Positions 34,385-47,310 of a stretch of 64,000 nucleotides of DNA are shown here, in pieces. The number at the start of each line of letters is the position of its first letter. Positions within the stretch are counted from its first letter, which is position 1. The translations under genes were made by a program, and so were the position numbers. The stretch spans positions 1 through 64,000 of the forward strand of contig JAIWND010000064.1 in NCBI GenBank assembly GCA_025330725.1, read 5' to 3'. The notes beneath the pieces are model-generated. The model made no database searches and had not been told where the DNA came from. It was given only the letters and a program-made list of their open reading frames with translations. Origin of the DNA: Chlamydoabsidia padenii. Taxonomy: Eukaryota; Mucoromycota; Mucoromycetes; Mucorales; Cunninghamellaceae.

Positions 34385-36231
34385 TCATTGACCAAATGAA
34401 GCAGATAGATTGTTGAGGTCCAACTTTTCACATATACTGTTATGCATCATGTTGATAGGAGCATATCCATAGTTGGTGCCCTTTTTCATTGTAACGAGGT
34501 ATATGTGATCGGCGTGGAGGTTTAAAGCTATTGGTCGATATGATTTGTATTTGTGATTTGTTAATGACAAGTACAAAGTCGAATGATTGGGACCATGGAA
34601 TTCGATAGGCGCTTCAAATGTGTCAGCGGCCAACTGAGAGCACACTGGGTCAGTAAACCAGAAGTCCCTGTTATGAAGGCAATTTCCAGTGTTCATTAAA
34701 AGCGCCTCCAGTTTGCCGAAGGAGTCTTCTTTGTTGATCCAGGTACTTTTTTCGTAATCGCCCTTTATTTCTCGAAGCTTTTCTAACATCTTCGTTTTGA
34801 CGTCCATGTACTTTTTTTCGTCACCAAAGACAGCCATTGCCACACACCGAAAACCACAGTTACCATCACCTTTGGGATTATAGACATTTGAAACTTTGGA
34901 AATTTTGACTTCGGATCCGAGGACATGCATCAAACTATTCTTCTTCAGATTTGCTTTGCGCCTAAAAAAATTGGTGCCGCTAACTTTACCTCTTTTTTTT
35001 TTTTTTGATATCCTACTACCTTTTGAGATAAGCTTTCGCAATCACACCTTTGTCGGCTGTGTAGTCATCGACAAGCTGATTAAAAACCTTCAATTGGTCT
35101 TCAAAGTAATCAATAGAGTGAGAGTGGATCATGTTGTATAATGCACGTTCAGTTTTCTCCTAGCCATCGTTGTCCTTGAAGTGTCGTTCCAGTTTCAGCT
35201 TGAAGTTGCGCATCATATGAATGTAGCATAATAAAGTGGAGGCTTCGGGAAACACGATCTTGATACTGGTAGTCAGAGCGTTTTCTTGATCCGTCACAAA
35301 GACAGCAGGTCGCCAGAAGGAGTCGGCAGGGAAGACAGAGGATTCCAGCTGCTTCAAGAGCCACGTATATGACTCGGTAGTTTCATTAGAGATCCATCCA
35401 CCGGCAACGGCGAACGTCATCAAAGAATCCGCCTTTCCACAACAAACGTTGTCTACATCCACCATGTTGACCAAGGTAGCTTATTCCTGTTTGTCTTGTA
35501 AGTTGCATCAATAATGACCACCTCCGGAAAGCGTCTTGCCTGTTTGATGCAAACGTTGTGAGTGAAGAACATGCTGGCAGTTCGTTTTTTTCGTTCACAG
35601 CCCATCGTACATCGTAGCCTGCCTCCTGGAGTTTACTAATAAAGTTAAATATGCGGCGTACCTTTAAATCTTCAGTAACACCAGTACGCCTGTATCGCAT
35701 GTTTGAGATGTCCTTGGCGAGAAGATTTGATCGGTCACCGAATTCGACTTTGCAGTTGCTGATGATGACCTGGTTTGATCCCCGAGAAGCCAAGAGTTTA
35801 TCCACATGGGAATCTTGATCACCAACCACCTTTCGATTCATCACATAAGTAGAGAGACATCCCGCCAACGGATGATTATGTTGATCCATCATCGAAGTAA
35901 TGACCCAACGTTCCGCCTTGTGAATCACCTTGCTTGCCTGACGTCGGTAAATGTTGACCAAATAAGGGCACCCCATACGGAAAGTTTTCGTTTCACATCC
36001 TTCAATTTGGTTTCCTTCTTCACTAGAGTCCCCGTTCATAGCACCTTTGGCTTGACGATATACACCACCATGTTTACATTTCCACGATATAAACCCACAT
36101 TTGTAATCGCTTTTCTTTGTTACAATACTGATATTTTGTTGCCGAGAGTACGCCAAACGATGTTCATTCAAAGCATCGACATCAGAGAATTTCATACCGA
36201 CTGTCAATTCAAGATATTGGTTATCGCTCAT
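34385..36231 (-). pseudogene. MULE transposase with C-terminal OTU cysteine protease, broken
   Basis: From the ATG at 36231 (MSDNQYLELTVGMKF): a FAR1-like zinc region (KCGFISWKCKHGGVYRQ, GCPYLVNIY, DQHNHPL); then YDVRWAVNEKNEL; one frame shift to FFTHNVCIKQARRFPEVV and IIDATYKTNRNKLP; another shift to LVNMVDVDNVCCGK; then FVTDQENAL and LCYIHMMRNFKLKL of the DDE core. A TAG follows NDG at about 35160, and two more stops occur before SKKKKRGK. The last 218-codon frame (35041-34385) is an OTU domain with the catalytic block PKGDGNCGFRCVAMAVFGD and a candidate His in ADHIYLV, both intact. OTU proteases cleave ubiquitin-type chains. The MULE C-terminal part between DDE and OTU looks shortened. The copy is inactive, with two frameshifts and at least three stops. 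Confidence 0.85.
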
Positions 36232-36627
36232 AATGTTTGTAAGAGAATAAAAGCAAAGCAAAGGTAAAGTTAAATAGAGTGTAAATTAAAAAGATAATGG
36301 TTTATTCAATCAACTAATGCAAGATGTATATACACTAATGCTAAGGTCTAAAAAAGTGAGAGAATAATAAAGGATAAAAAAAGGAAGAGAGTAACAAGTG
36401 ACAAAAAAGGAGAGGAATAACAAAGATGAAGTTTGGAAGTCATGGCACATTTAAGGATTCAAGGTCAATGCCTACCACGAGAAGGATAATAGTAATGGTG
36501 ATAATCATATATTAAGATTTAGATTAAAGGATGAGGAAGAGGAAGAAGAGGAAGAAGAGGGAAAAAATGCTTGAACTTTTTCTTTGTTCATTTCCTCCAT
36601 TTTATCCACTGGCGCATAAAACCAATT

Positions 36628-36689
36628 AAAAGACCGCAAAACGATTTTATACATTTTTAATTCCCGCTACTGGTGCGCCGAGTCATGGC
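36628..36689 (-). repeat. Right terminal inverted repeat of MULE-OTU
   Basis: Reads AAAGACCGCAAAACGATTTT inward side first and ends GGTGCGCCGAGTCATGGC at the outer border. It lies about 400 bp upstream of the transposase start. Confidence 0.9.
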
Positions 36690-36756
36690 ATTATATATGA
36701 GTATGGTACAAAGAGGTGACAACCTCCCTGCGCCAGTGACTATTTCCATAGTGACA

Positions 36757-37160
36757 GAGTCAATGATACTTCCATATGATTGCCATGACTGTGTCGATCC
36801 ATCGCACGAGGACTTTGTTTTTGGTGTTTGGGTTCGTCATGATTGCCCAGATTGTTTGTTGAGATGGAGGGAACACGGGGCCAGCCCACAGGTGATCTTT
36901 AACAGTACATCCCAAGAAGAAATGGTAGTAGTCTTCTATTGTTTGAGTGCAATGAGCGCAGATTGGATCCAAATTCGTGTTTGTTGTTCGCTGTGCAATG
37001 CGCTCCTTCGTTGAAAGGGCACCATGGAGTAGCCGCCACCAAATTGTCGGCGTCTTGTGTTGCAGGACAATTTTCCTAAAAGCCTTCCACGTAGACTGTG
37101 GCAACCGCCAGCCCATTGAGATTTTCAAGAGAGGAGTAGGAAGACAAGTGAACCAGAGCC
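36757..37160 (-). pseudogene. LINE reverse-transcriptase 3' relic (zf-RVT)
   Basis: A minus-strand ORF of 122 codons from 37128 contains WWRLLHGALSTKERIAQRT and the zinc-binding CAHCTQTIEDYYHFFLGC followed by a Trp (KDHLW). This is the zf-RVT segment found after the reverse transcriptase domain of non-LTR retrotransposons. No RT core motif remains. No poly(A) tail or target duplication was identified. It abuts the right repeat of the MULE-OTU element and is distinct in sequence from the LINE at 58.5-59.2 kb. Confidence 0.78.
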
Positions 37161-37237
37161 GTTATGGTTGAAGTTGAGATGAAGTACCTCAAGATTATGA
37201 TGAACTTTTTAAGTACCTCAAAATTAACAGCACCCCC

Positions 37238-39589
37238 ATGGTAGTAGTAGAAGCAAAGACTGTCCAAATCACAATTTTACCCTGGATGAGACGATAAGAA
37301 ACGCCTTTGATGGTCCTTATGATACTTACACCATTTCTATCCCTTTGTCCTCATTTCTGAATAATCAAGATCTTTTACCACCGATAGTAGAGAAAGTTAC
37401 TGCTCTTTCAAGCTTTCTTTGTGATATTATTTTCAAGGCTCAGCTTCTGGTTAACTTTAATATAACTCAAAACCATGCAACTATTTTCAATGACATTTGC
37501 GATCAAACTTTTGGTACACCATGTGCCGAATTATATATGGTAGACGATGCTCAAACAAGGTACCCTGGATTTATTAGCCTTCAACATTCCTATGACACGC
37601 TTACTTCGACTTACAATATTAATCTTTTGGTGCCCTTGAATAATCTGCGTAATTATGGTCAAATTGTTTCCACTGCTTGTGTTACTCTTTCTACTTGTTA
37701 TAACAACTATTATGTGGAAAACTTTGAAAGCATTGGTGCAAACTATTTCATCAACTCCATCAAGAATGAACATCAGGTACATATGATTTGAATTCTCTTA
37801 AAAAGGTTGAAACTAATTGTTTTATGATATTATGTAGACTTTGCCAATGGGACGTATCAAGAACCTTGTATTTGATCATATTTTAGACCGAGTCTTTCTG
37901 CACAGATAGCCTCTTGAGATTATTGAAGCAATGTTCCCTAACAGTCCTGCTATAATTCCTGAACTCCAACATCAAGTTGCTAGGCTCATTACTTCTATCA
38001 CGAACAGACTACCTGCAGAGCCTATCACAAAAGTTACCATTTCTGCAAACCCTATCAGTGTCATGTCTGATTTTAGACATATATTAGAAACTTATGAGAC
38101 CAATATCAGGCTTTCAGCTGCTCAAGAAGATGATGCTCAAGAAGGTGATGCTCAACGGCGCGTACCTCTACTGCCTGAAGAAGGCGTCCCTGTAGTACCA
38201 GCTAGACCTGTTCAATCAAGGTTGTTCTCTCTGTTTCCTAGTCCTAGTTTTAAATGGCGCTTCATAAAAATGGATTCTCAAAACGTTCTTTCGTTCTTTT
38301 CAGCAGAGAATCGACCTACCAGAATAGCGGCCGATACAGACATGGCACATACACGACAAATTTTTAACCATTACTTCAATTTCGATAAATTGAGAGTTAA
38401 ATAATAAGTGGAAACACAAATTGTTATATTCGAATTATAGACTGATGCATATTATTTTCTTATACCAATAGAGCTGACAATCAAGGCAATGCAACCCCGG
38501 ACCGTATGTTCATGAACTCTGTCTACACTGATGGTCATACCTGTCGTGTTCTTTTTGCTCACAAGGTGGTTACAAATCCTTTGGATGCTGTTGAGCTGAC
38601 TCTTGATGACTTTACTGAAGAAGAAGTGAACCAAGCGTTTCGGATATGTACTCTTGACCCTGGAAGAAAAGATGCGTTTGTCTCATATCATGGTGGAAAT
38701 CAAGTCAGAAAGCTCACTACTGCTGAATACTATCATGTGTCTAGTACTCCTAACAGAATGAAGAAAAAAGATGCTCCCAAGATTGAACAAGGCATAAAGC
38801 AGCTCGAAACTAATATACATACGCCTAAGACAATACTATCAGTTAATTACCTTTTGCACGCTGTATACATGAACGCCTATCTTCGCACGTTTTTTGGCTT
38901 TTATGGCTTCCGCACTGTGTCTATTAACTAGGTTAACTATCATGGTCGTCAGGAAGCATTTGATCTTTGTACCAATATTCTCATTGATGGCTCCAAGAAG
39001 TACATCCAGGGAGCTAGACAAAAACACAAGACAAACAAAAAAAAAAAAAAAGCCGAAAAAGGTTCGTTCTAGGCGGCGCCCAGGTGTTCAATCTAGAGGA
39101 GGAAACCTACATACTACTCATACACATCGAAATGTAGTCCAAGAAGGAGAAAGAAACAACATGCCTTTGGTGGTTTTCGGTGACGGTCTAAAGAGCAAAG
39201 AGAGCGTCAGGTTTCGTGGTCTATGTCATTGTGCCTCTTCAGTGATCTACAATTATCTACACAAAAGGCAAAAGGAGAACCAGGTCTTTGTTCTTGATAT
39301 CAATGAATTCCGAACTTCTCGAGTCTGTAACAACTGTCGGAATCATACCAACATGTTTAACTTTGTCCGTCCCGACAGGAAACGTATCCACCAGATATTG
39401 ATCTGCAACGATTGTAATATTTACTGGAACCGCGATGTCAGGGCTACAAAGAACATGTGGACTATTGCTACTTCTATTTTGGCTGGTAATGGTCGTCCTT
39501 ATGTCCTCACTCGACAACGTCAGTTACAAGAACGGCAAGAACAACAAGAACAACAAGAAAAGCAAGAAAAGCGACATGAACAACAATAA
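37238..39589 (+). pseudogene. Fanzor (TnpB-like RNA-guided nuclease), near full length, broken
   Basis: A likely start at 37238 gives MVVVEAKTVQITILP, then a one-base loss in a C run shifts to LDETIRNAFDGPYDTYTI. The long N-terminal domain continues through an intron (about 37775-37838), an in-frame TAG at 37907, and a second intron ending AATAG at about 38471. RuvC-I is FRICTLDPGRKDAFVSY (Asp near 38656). A TAG follows GFRTVSIN near 38929, then NYHGRQEAFDL continues in frame until a slip in a 15-A lysine run near 39048. The last frame has PLVVFGDGLKSKES (RuvC-II region), DINEFRTSRVCNNC and ICNDC (CxxC...CxxC zinc ribbon), and RuvC-III WNRDVRATKNM (Asp near 39434), then a Gln/Glu tail. Fanzors use a guide RNA transcribed from their 3' flank. 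Two stops and two shifts argue for a recent corpse. Confidence 0.85.
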
Positions 39590-41227
<1,638 letters not shown>

Positions 41228-42004
41228 CTATAGTCTAGAAGCTTTGAAGGATTCGACGATATGATTAGCAATACCATAACTGACAGCTTCGGTGGATACC
41301 ATAGGGTTCACACCTAAATTAAAATCAGATAAATTAAAACCAGATGAATTATGTGTGTGGATTACATATATATATATATCTTACCAGTGCTTGTAGGGAA
41401 GACAGAGGCATCAGCAACATACAAGTTCTTGACTTCATGCGCTTCACCTTGAGGATTGATTACACTGTTTTGGGGCGAAATACCCATACGACTATCAAAA
41501 GATAAAGAGTTGAGTATCATACTATCCTTTCTTTCTTTTTTTTTTTTTTCACAGGAAGACTTACCAAGATCCCATCAAATGTGCACTGGCAAGAGTTTCA
41601 GGAGGGCCACGAGCACGTAAATCATCCAACCAGGCATTGAAGCGAGGATTGTTCACATCAGAAGGCTCATCCGAGTTGAAGACAAAGACAGGAGTACGAG
41701 GATCACTGGTATGGAGTTCACGGGCACCGTCGGCGACCAGCACACGGAAAGCAGCCACCAAACCAGCAGTAACAGAATCAGCATCATGTTTTGATACCTT
41801 GAAATCCACAATAACTTCGCCTTCTTCATCATAACTGACTGAAGCAACAGAATCCTTGTCACGGACCAAGACAACCACAGGAGCAAAGTTACGGAATTCA
41901 AGCATCAATTGTTTGTGTTCTCTAGCCCCGCGCCAAGGCATCATACCTGAGAAGAGACCTAATAAAGGAATGAGTAATGATGAATTATTCCAGTCTCATA
42001 CTTT

Positions 42005-42040
<36 letters not shown>

Positions 42041-42557
42041 CCTGGATGAAGAACAGGCACTTCAAGTTTAGCGCCATAATAATCCCCGTGACAATTTTCG
42101 GTCACATTACTTACGGCGGTCATGATCGAACCATTCCAAGCATCGACAGGATAATCCATTTTACCACAGCAAAAGGCGACAGGATGGACACGCAAGTTAC
42201 GACCAATGTTGGGGTTGGATAAGCCACTACGTTTTAAGACACCAGGAGAATGGAGGGATCCTGCAGAGACAACCACACGATCAGCACTGATTTGAATTTT
42301 TTCAGGGGTACCATGAATCAAACATTCCACACCCACTGCTTTTCCATCCTTCACCAACACACGAAGCACACGGCTACGATCCAAGAATTGAGCACCATTT
42401 TTAGCAGCATCACGAAGCCAAGTGTTCATTGTACCGTTCTTGATCCCGTCTTTACAACCAGTGAAACACCAATGGCAAGGGTGAAGTTTACCACCTGTGT
42501 TTTGAGGAATATCATCAACGTGATAACCAAGTTTCCTATGAAAAGAATAAATAGTTT

Positions 42558-42596
<39 letters not shown>

Positions 42597-43836
42597 TTGA
42601 AGTATCGACTTACTTGCATCCATTGATCAAGATTTGGTTAGGAATGTTGTGACGAATCCCACTTGTTTCAGCACCAATTCTTTCACAGACACGGTCAAGG
42701 TCATCCGCAAACTACAGTAAAAGGAAGAATAAAACGAAAGTAACTCTTCAATACACATTCCCTTTTGTGTCTTTTGTCATATTCTTTTCATTTACCTTGG
42801 AAGATGTATAGTAAGGGAGACCTTCCTTTGCCCAATCTTCACGAACAAAATGTTGAGGCTACAGCCAAAAGAGCAAAAGAAAAAAAGCGGAATGTGAAAA
42901 ATTAAGCTTTCCCCCCTTTTATCCTAGCTTTTTTTTTCTTGAACTTACCTTTAAAGAAGCAGACCAATTGACAGTAGTAGAGCCACCAAAAGTGCTACCG
43001 GCCATAATGCTGAGGGATCCATCAGACGAAGGGAAAAGACTGGACTTTTCATACAAATGTTCAAACCCTTTAGATTCACAGGAGATAAATTCGGATTCAT
43101 GATAATACCGACCCTTTTCGATCACCAAAACACGTTTACCAGCTTGAGCTAATTGAGCAGCAACCACACCACCACCAGCACCACTACCAATAACGATGGC
43201 ATCATAATGCAAATTTTTAGCGGTAGCTTCTTTATAAGTCAACATCTTGAGGCGTTCAGGGTAATGGCCTTGGGGAGGGACATAATCAGGTTTACTACGG
43301 ATTGGATCACTGGTGGGAAATCCAAGCACTTTGTGAAGAGGTTCACCTTGAGCCACAAAGTAAGATGACATCATTGAAATTCCAGATAAACCACGATAAA
43401 TCGCACGCAAATCAGCAGAACTGGATTGTTGCCAAGCAAGCAAAAGAGATTCACGATCTTGACGAGAGAGTTGAGCAAATCCAACATGATGCTTTCCTTG
43501 AGACAAACCAGCCATTTCCTTGCCGTCAGAAAGTAGTTGAAGGAGTTGGAAAAACTCGGCTTGTTTAGACTTACTTGAGGTCCGAGTAAGGAATCCGAGG
43601 GCTTCGTCTACGGCAGTCCATCCCGTGGTAGCTTGAGTCAGTCCAGAGGCATCAATGGAAGCAATGGCCCGAATTTGATCTTCTTTGACAGAGGGAGCCA
43701 CTGTTTGGAAGTATGTCTTCATCTTGTCAACGGCATCTTCGTCCAACTTGCCAATGAACGTGTCGAGAACGGTTTCGAGGGTCAAGAGTTGATCCTTGTT
43801 CAATGTTGAACGTAGAGAGACGGGATTATTGGCCAT
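41228..43836 (-). CDS. Long-chain fatty alcohol oxidase, GMC oxidoreductase
   Basis: Seven exons: 42949-43836, 42796-42858, 42614-42711, 42042-42535, 41565-41958, 41385-41491 and 41228-41313, 709 residues. A helical N-terminal region of about 200 residues typical of FAO proteins precedes the FAD-binding Rossmann motif YDAIVIGSGAGGGVVAAQLA (residues about 215-235), the GMC signature region MAGSTFGGSTTVNWSASL, CHWCFTGCKDG, VVVSAGSLHSPGVLKRSGL, and near the C-terminus AHLMGSCRMG and NLYVADASVFPTSTGVNPM. The enzyme oxidises long-chain alcohols to aldehydes with O2, giving H2O2, in omega-oxidation and alkane/wax use, usually in peroxisomes or ER. The extreme C-terminus is ASRL, close to a PTS1 SRL/SKL tripeptide, supporting peroxisomal import. 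Intron 4 starts with a TA microsatellite; intron 3 holds a 33-A run. Confidence 0.92.
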
Positions 43837-45148
43837 GAAGAAGGCAGTATTTAGGGATTGGGAGATATTTAAAGAGGAAAAAACAAGAAGAAAGAAAGAA
43901 AGAAGAAAGAAGAAATAAAGAAGATGTGCTCCGGAACACAGATAAAACCTTTTTTTCAGCGCACAAACGAAATATCCAAGTCCCGAAAGAATTCCTTCAT
44001 GCACAAAACTGAAAGGAAGATGGTGAAAAAACAAAGTTGTTCTGAATACAATCACGGTAGATTAGTTTAATCCCGTGCTTACCTACAAAGTATGGGGTGA
44101 ACCAAGTGAGCACATCTCAGTAAAGTTCGACTCGATCATCCAAGGCACCTTTCCCTTCACTTGGACTGGACCGAGTAATATGTAAATAATAAGCTTCTTT
44201 TTTTTTTTACGAAAACTTCTCAGAATTAAAGAGATCGGAGTTTCAGTTTTAGTGATGTGCAACATATAGTACTGTACTGTGTATCTCTTCAAACCACGCT
44301 TGATGGGCTACACTCTAGATCAAAATAAGTATCCATCACAACCCTTCAGAAACAAACTGTAATAATCGGAGATGCTTGTGATGCTACTAAATGTCAAAAA
44401 ACGTACGTTAATTTGTACAGAGATGCTTTTTTCTTTTTCTTTTTTCAAACTGGATCACATGCGATTAATAGCCTTAGTGATTGCCCTTGTCATTCTATCA
44501 CACAGATAGGATTCAATCATCGCATTATTACACAAAAAAAATCTTACATCTAATGTACTGTATTGTGCTAAGTGTTTGCATTGTTAGGTGTTTCCTTATA
44601 ATGTTTGTATCTTGGTCACATCTTTTTTCCTTTATAGGAAAAGGTGCGCATGGATGATTTACCTTCATTACTACCGTATTTTTACTTGGTTTTCGAACAC
44701 CGCTGCATCTATTTGACGACCTATTCCCTTAAGCTCGATCCAATTGAATAGTTTTGGTCAGTAGTTAAGAGTAAAGTAAATCGTAACAAATTCCTAGAAA
44801 CGGAGAAACTTATGACAAGAATTAGTGAAGCTTCTATTAGCTTGAAGCTAAGCGACTTTAAAAAGATTTTGTTCAGCATTCTTACAATTATTTGGAAAAA
44901 TGCCATAACAGAGAACAACTTTAATAGCCAATTCTCAATTGTAACCACATTCAAAATTACTAATTATTCATCAACAGGTCCAAAATTCCAAAATGATAGT
45001 TTCAGGATAGCAAAATAATGAGCTACATTACGGTACAACCATTTGTCTGCTATTTTGATCAAGCTTGAACTGCTTATCATGTAATATGAGCAAGGTACAT
45101 AATAGATAAAAGTGATGCATTTTATTGAACAAACATTCATTGAGTGAG

Positions 45149-45184
<36 letters not shown>

Positions 45185-45328
45185 AGGGATAGCTAAATTG
45201 CATTACTTTTCGCATACTGTTTAATGGACCATGTCAGGTTTCTCGAGTAATTATGCATAACAGGCTTTCCTATTTATCTGGAATTGTGCGGCAAATTCCA
45301 TAGTACGTTGATACTTTTGTTCATCAAA
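43837..45328. other. 1.5-kb intergenic region
   Basis: No gene was recognised. A TA run of about 28 bp lies at 45153-45181. Scattered short ORFs have no domain and heavy AT bias. The first 200 bp are the alcohol oxidase leader. Confidence 0.4.
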
Positions 45329-45553
45329 TCAGGGGTCTGGCGAGCTTTTTTCAGTAACACAATTTTCATTCTGGTCACACATCTCTTGGAACTGTCGCTT
45401 TGTAGAAATCATTTTTTCCAGCCCTTCCTTTGCACACTGGTTGATCGTAGATGTATAGGCTAATCGCTCGCTGGTATTCAGTATTTCTCCATAGAGTTTC
45501 ACGTTTGCATCACAAATTGAGCTGATCGCATCCAGTTGTTTCTCGTTCAACAT
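45329..45553 (-). CDS. Small hypothetical ORF, 74 codons
   Basis: MLNEKQLDAISSICDANVKL..., a mostly helical, Glu/Lys/Asn-rich sequence with a balanced codon composition unlike the surrounding AT-biased frames, ending CVTEKSSPDP. No homologue was recognised and no splice partner is evident. It may be a surviving piece of a transposon protein or a small gene. Confidence 0.3.
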   Translation of the reverse strand: MLNEKQLDAISSICDANVKLYGEILNTSERLAYTSTINQCAKEGLEKMISTKRQFQEMCDQNENCVTEKSSPDP

Positions 45554-47310
45554 TTTTATTCACCGTTTCTTTCATGAAATCAAACAACCTGATTAACGTG
45601 GAATCCTTCCAATTTCAGGCGGTCAGCAAACATGCTTTTTTGAACAGCCATAGCCCAACCCCTCCCCAGAAGAAAAGAAAAGAAAAGAAAAGAAAAAAAA
45701 AAACGAATCCGGGGATTTGCTACGGACTCGTATGGATTTCGCAAGTAGACCTTTTTCAAAGTTTGTGGTAATGTGAAAAAGTGAATATATCACCAACCAA
45801 GGTAGGGTCAAATAAAGTAAGGATCAGTCATTGTAATATATATATATATATATTAATTATAAGGACTAAAAAAAAAGGAAGAGAGCAACAAAGGATAAAA
45901 GGAATAACAACAATCAAAATCTGGGGATTTAAGGAGTCGAGTTCCATGCCCGACAGATGTGTGGGAACTCAAGGGCTCGTACTGAACTGAATGCATAGAC
46001 ATTCATGTGGGGCGCGTGCGACTGACATTTACACTTCCTATCTAGAGATATCTCCAGCTTGAACGCCAAACTACAGTGTTACTTGTAAATATCGTCAAAG
46101 ATTAACCCTTGAACCCCTCTTCTTAATAACAGCTTTTCATATTCAGTCACATCTTTCTTTTCGATTGAAAGAAAGTGGACCAAGCATCATTCTGACATGT
46201 TTTACCAATATGAAAAAAGGGGAGAGGGATATAAAAGGAGGAAAGAGTCTACTAGAACGATATTATTAAAAGAAGAGAAGGAAGGTTTATCGTACCCCCC
46301 TGAATTATTACATCCTTTATCGCTGCTACAGTGCCAAATAGTTTGACGTTGCAACTTGAGAAATGAAGTGAACAAGCTCAAGTATGACCCAGGCACCTGA
46401 TTGATTGATTGATTTCAAAAAGCTCATTTATCCAAAATAGTCGTGGAAACGGGTTAAAAAATTAAGGTTGTAGACGTGTTTCCAATTCAATCATTGAAAA
46501 CAAACGATAAAGTGGTTATTTTGTTGTTGTTGTTGTTGTTTTTATTTCATCATTACCATTTAGTCTGTACAGCTTATGATATAACCAAGACATACTGATT
46601 GATTTCATCTTTTTTCTTTTTTTGATTAGGCACGTCCCAAATGCAATGTTCATTTCCTTCCCATCTGTGCTGCAGGCCGCCCAGTGTATTTATGATGATG
46701 ATATTATATTGATTGGACCCAAAATAATAATAAAAATGATGTTGTTGTGTTTGACGGGGACAATCATGGTTTTAACTGCATGCCCCCTCATAAAAACCAA
46801 CACATCATTGTTTACTGTTCAATAAACTCAAAACTATAACCCCTTCCTCTCCCTGTCAACTTTTTCTTTTACTTGCCTCCTTTTTTTTTTCGGCCTTGAT
46901 CATAAAAAGGTAATCCGAGAGTGCATTGATAATATTGTATGTTGTTGAACTGCGAAAGAGTAATAAAGTGACAATGTTTTGACAGAATTATATACCAATG
47001 AAACTATTTATAGATAGATGAAATGTTCTTGTTAAAACAAGAAATAAAAATAAAAGTGTCAGATGAGAGAGGGGTTGGGGTGGTTGCTTAGCGTCGGGAT
47101 TTTTAATCTACGACAGGCTGATGATATGTATGTGTTTTGACAGAAGGTAGGCGACGATCATGCATGATTCTCATTTTTTTAGAATAGTACATGTTGTCCA
47201 TGTATATATTTAAATCTATTTAAAAGCGGAACGCCTTTTTTTTTTTTTTTTATTCTTTTCTTTGGTCTTTCTCCCTTTCTTTTCTTTCCCCCTCCCTCTT
47301 ACTCTTCCAC
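45554..47310. other. 1.75-kb intergenic region
   Basis: No gene was recognised. Around 45870-45960 the phrases GGAAGAGAGCAACAAAGGAT and AAAGGAATAACAACAATC loosely resemble the 5' flank of the MULE-OTU element (36380-36430), suggesting a decayed related element. The right end is the homeobox gene leader, with TATA-like TATATATTTAAA near 47202. Confidence 0.35.

Larger units (their letters stand above)
34176..36689 (-). mobile_element. MULE transposon carrying an OTU protease domain
   Basis: A 2.5 kb unit with inverted repeats at 34176-34248 and 36628-36689. Both ends read ACTCGGCGCACCAGTA inward, then GCGGG(A)ATTAAAAATGTATA and TTTTGCGGTCTTT. Inside, on the minus strand, are FAR1 and MULE transposase sequence followed by an OTU domain. 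Both borders abut GCCAT/ATGGC, but a clean 9-bp target duplication was not found. The right border meets a LINE relic, suggesting insertion into older LINE sequence. Confidence 0.85.

Noticed and set aside
34160..36700. 9-bp target-site duplication around MULE-OTU
   Set aside because: Flanks read ...GATGGCCAT and ATGGCATTA; only about five bases agree, so it was not called.
37238..39589. Read-through or alternative code for TAG
   Set aside because: Host genes in the window end in TAG, TAA and TGA (for example TMEM33-like, ORC5 and the alcohol oxidase use TAG), and the Fanzor also has frameshifts, so decay is simpler.
46622..46825. 67-codon ORF upstream of the homeobox gene
   Set aside because: No conservation clue, AT-driven composition, and no acceptor-donor context.
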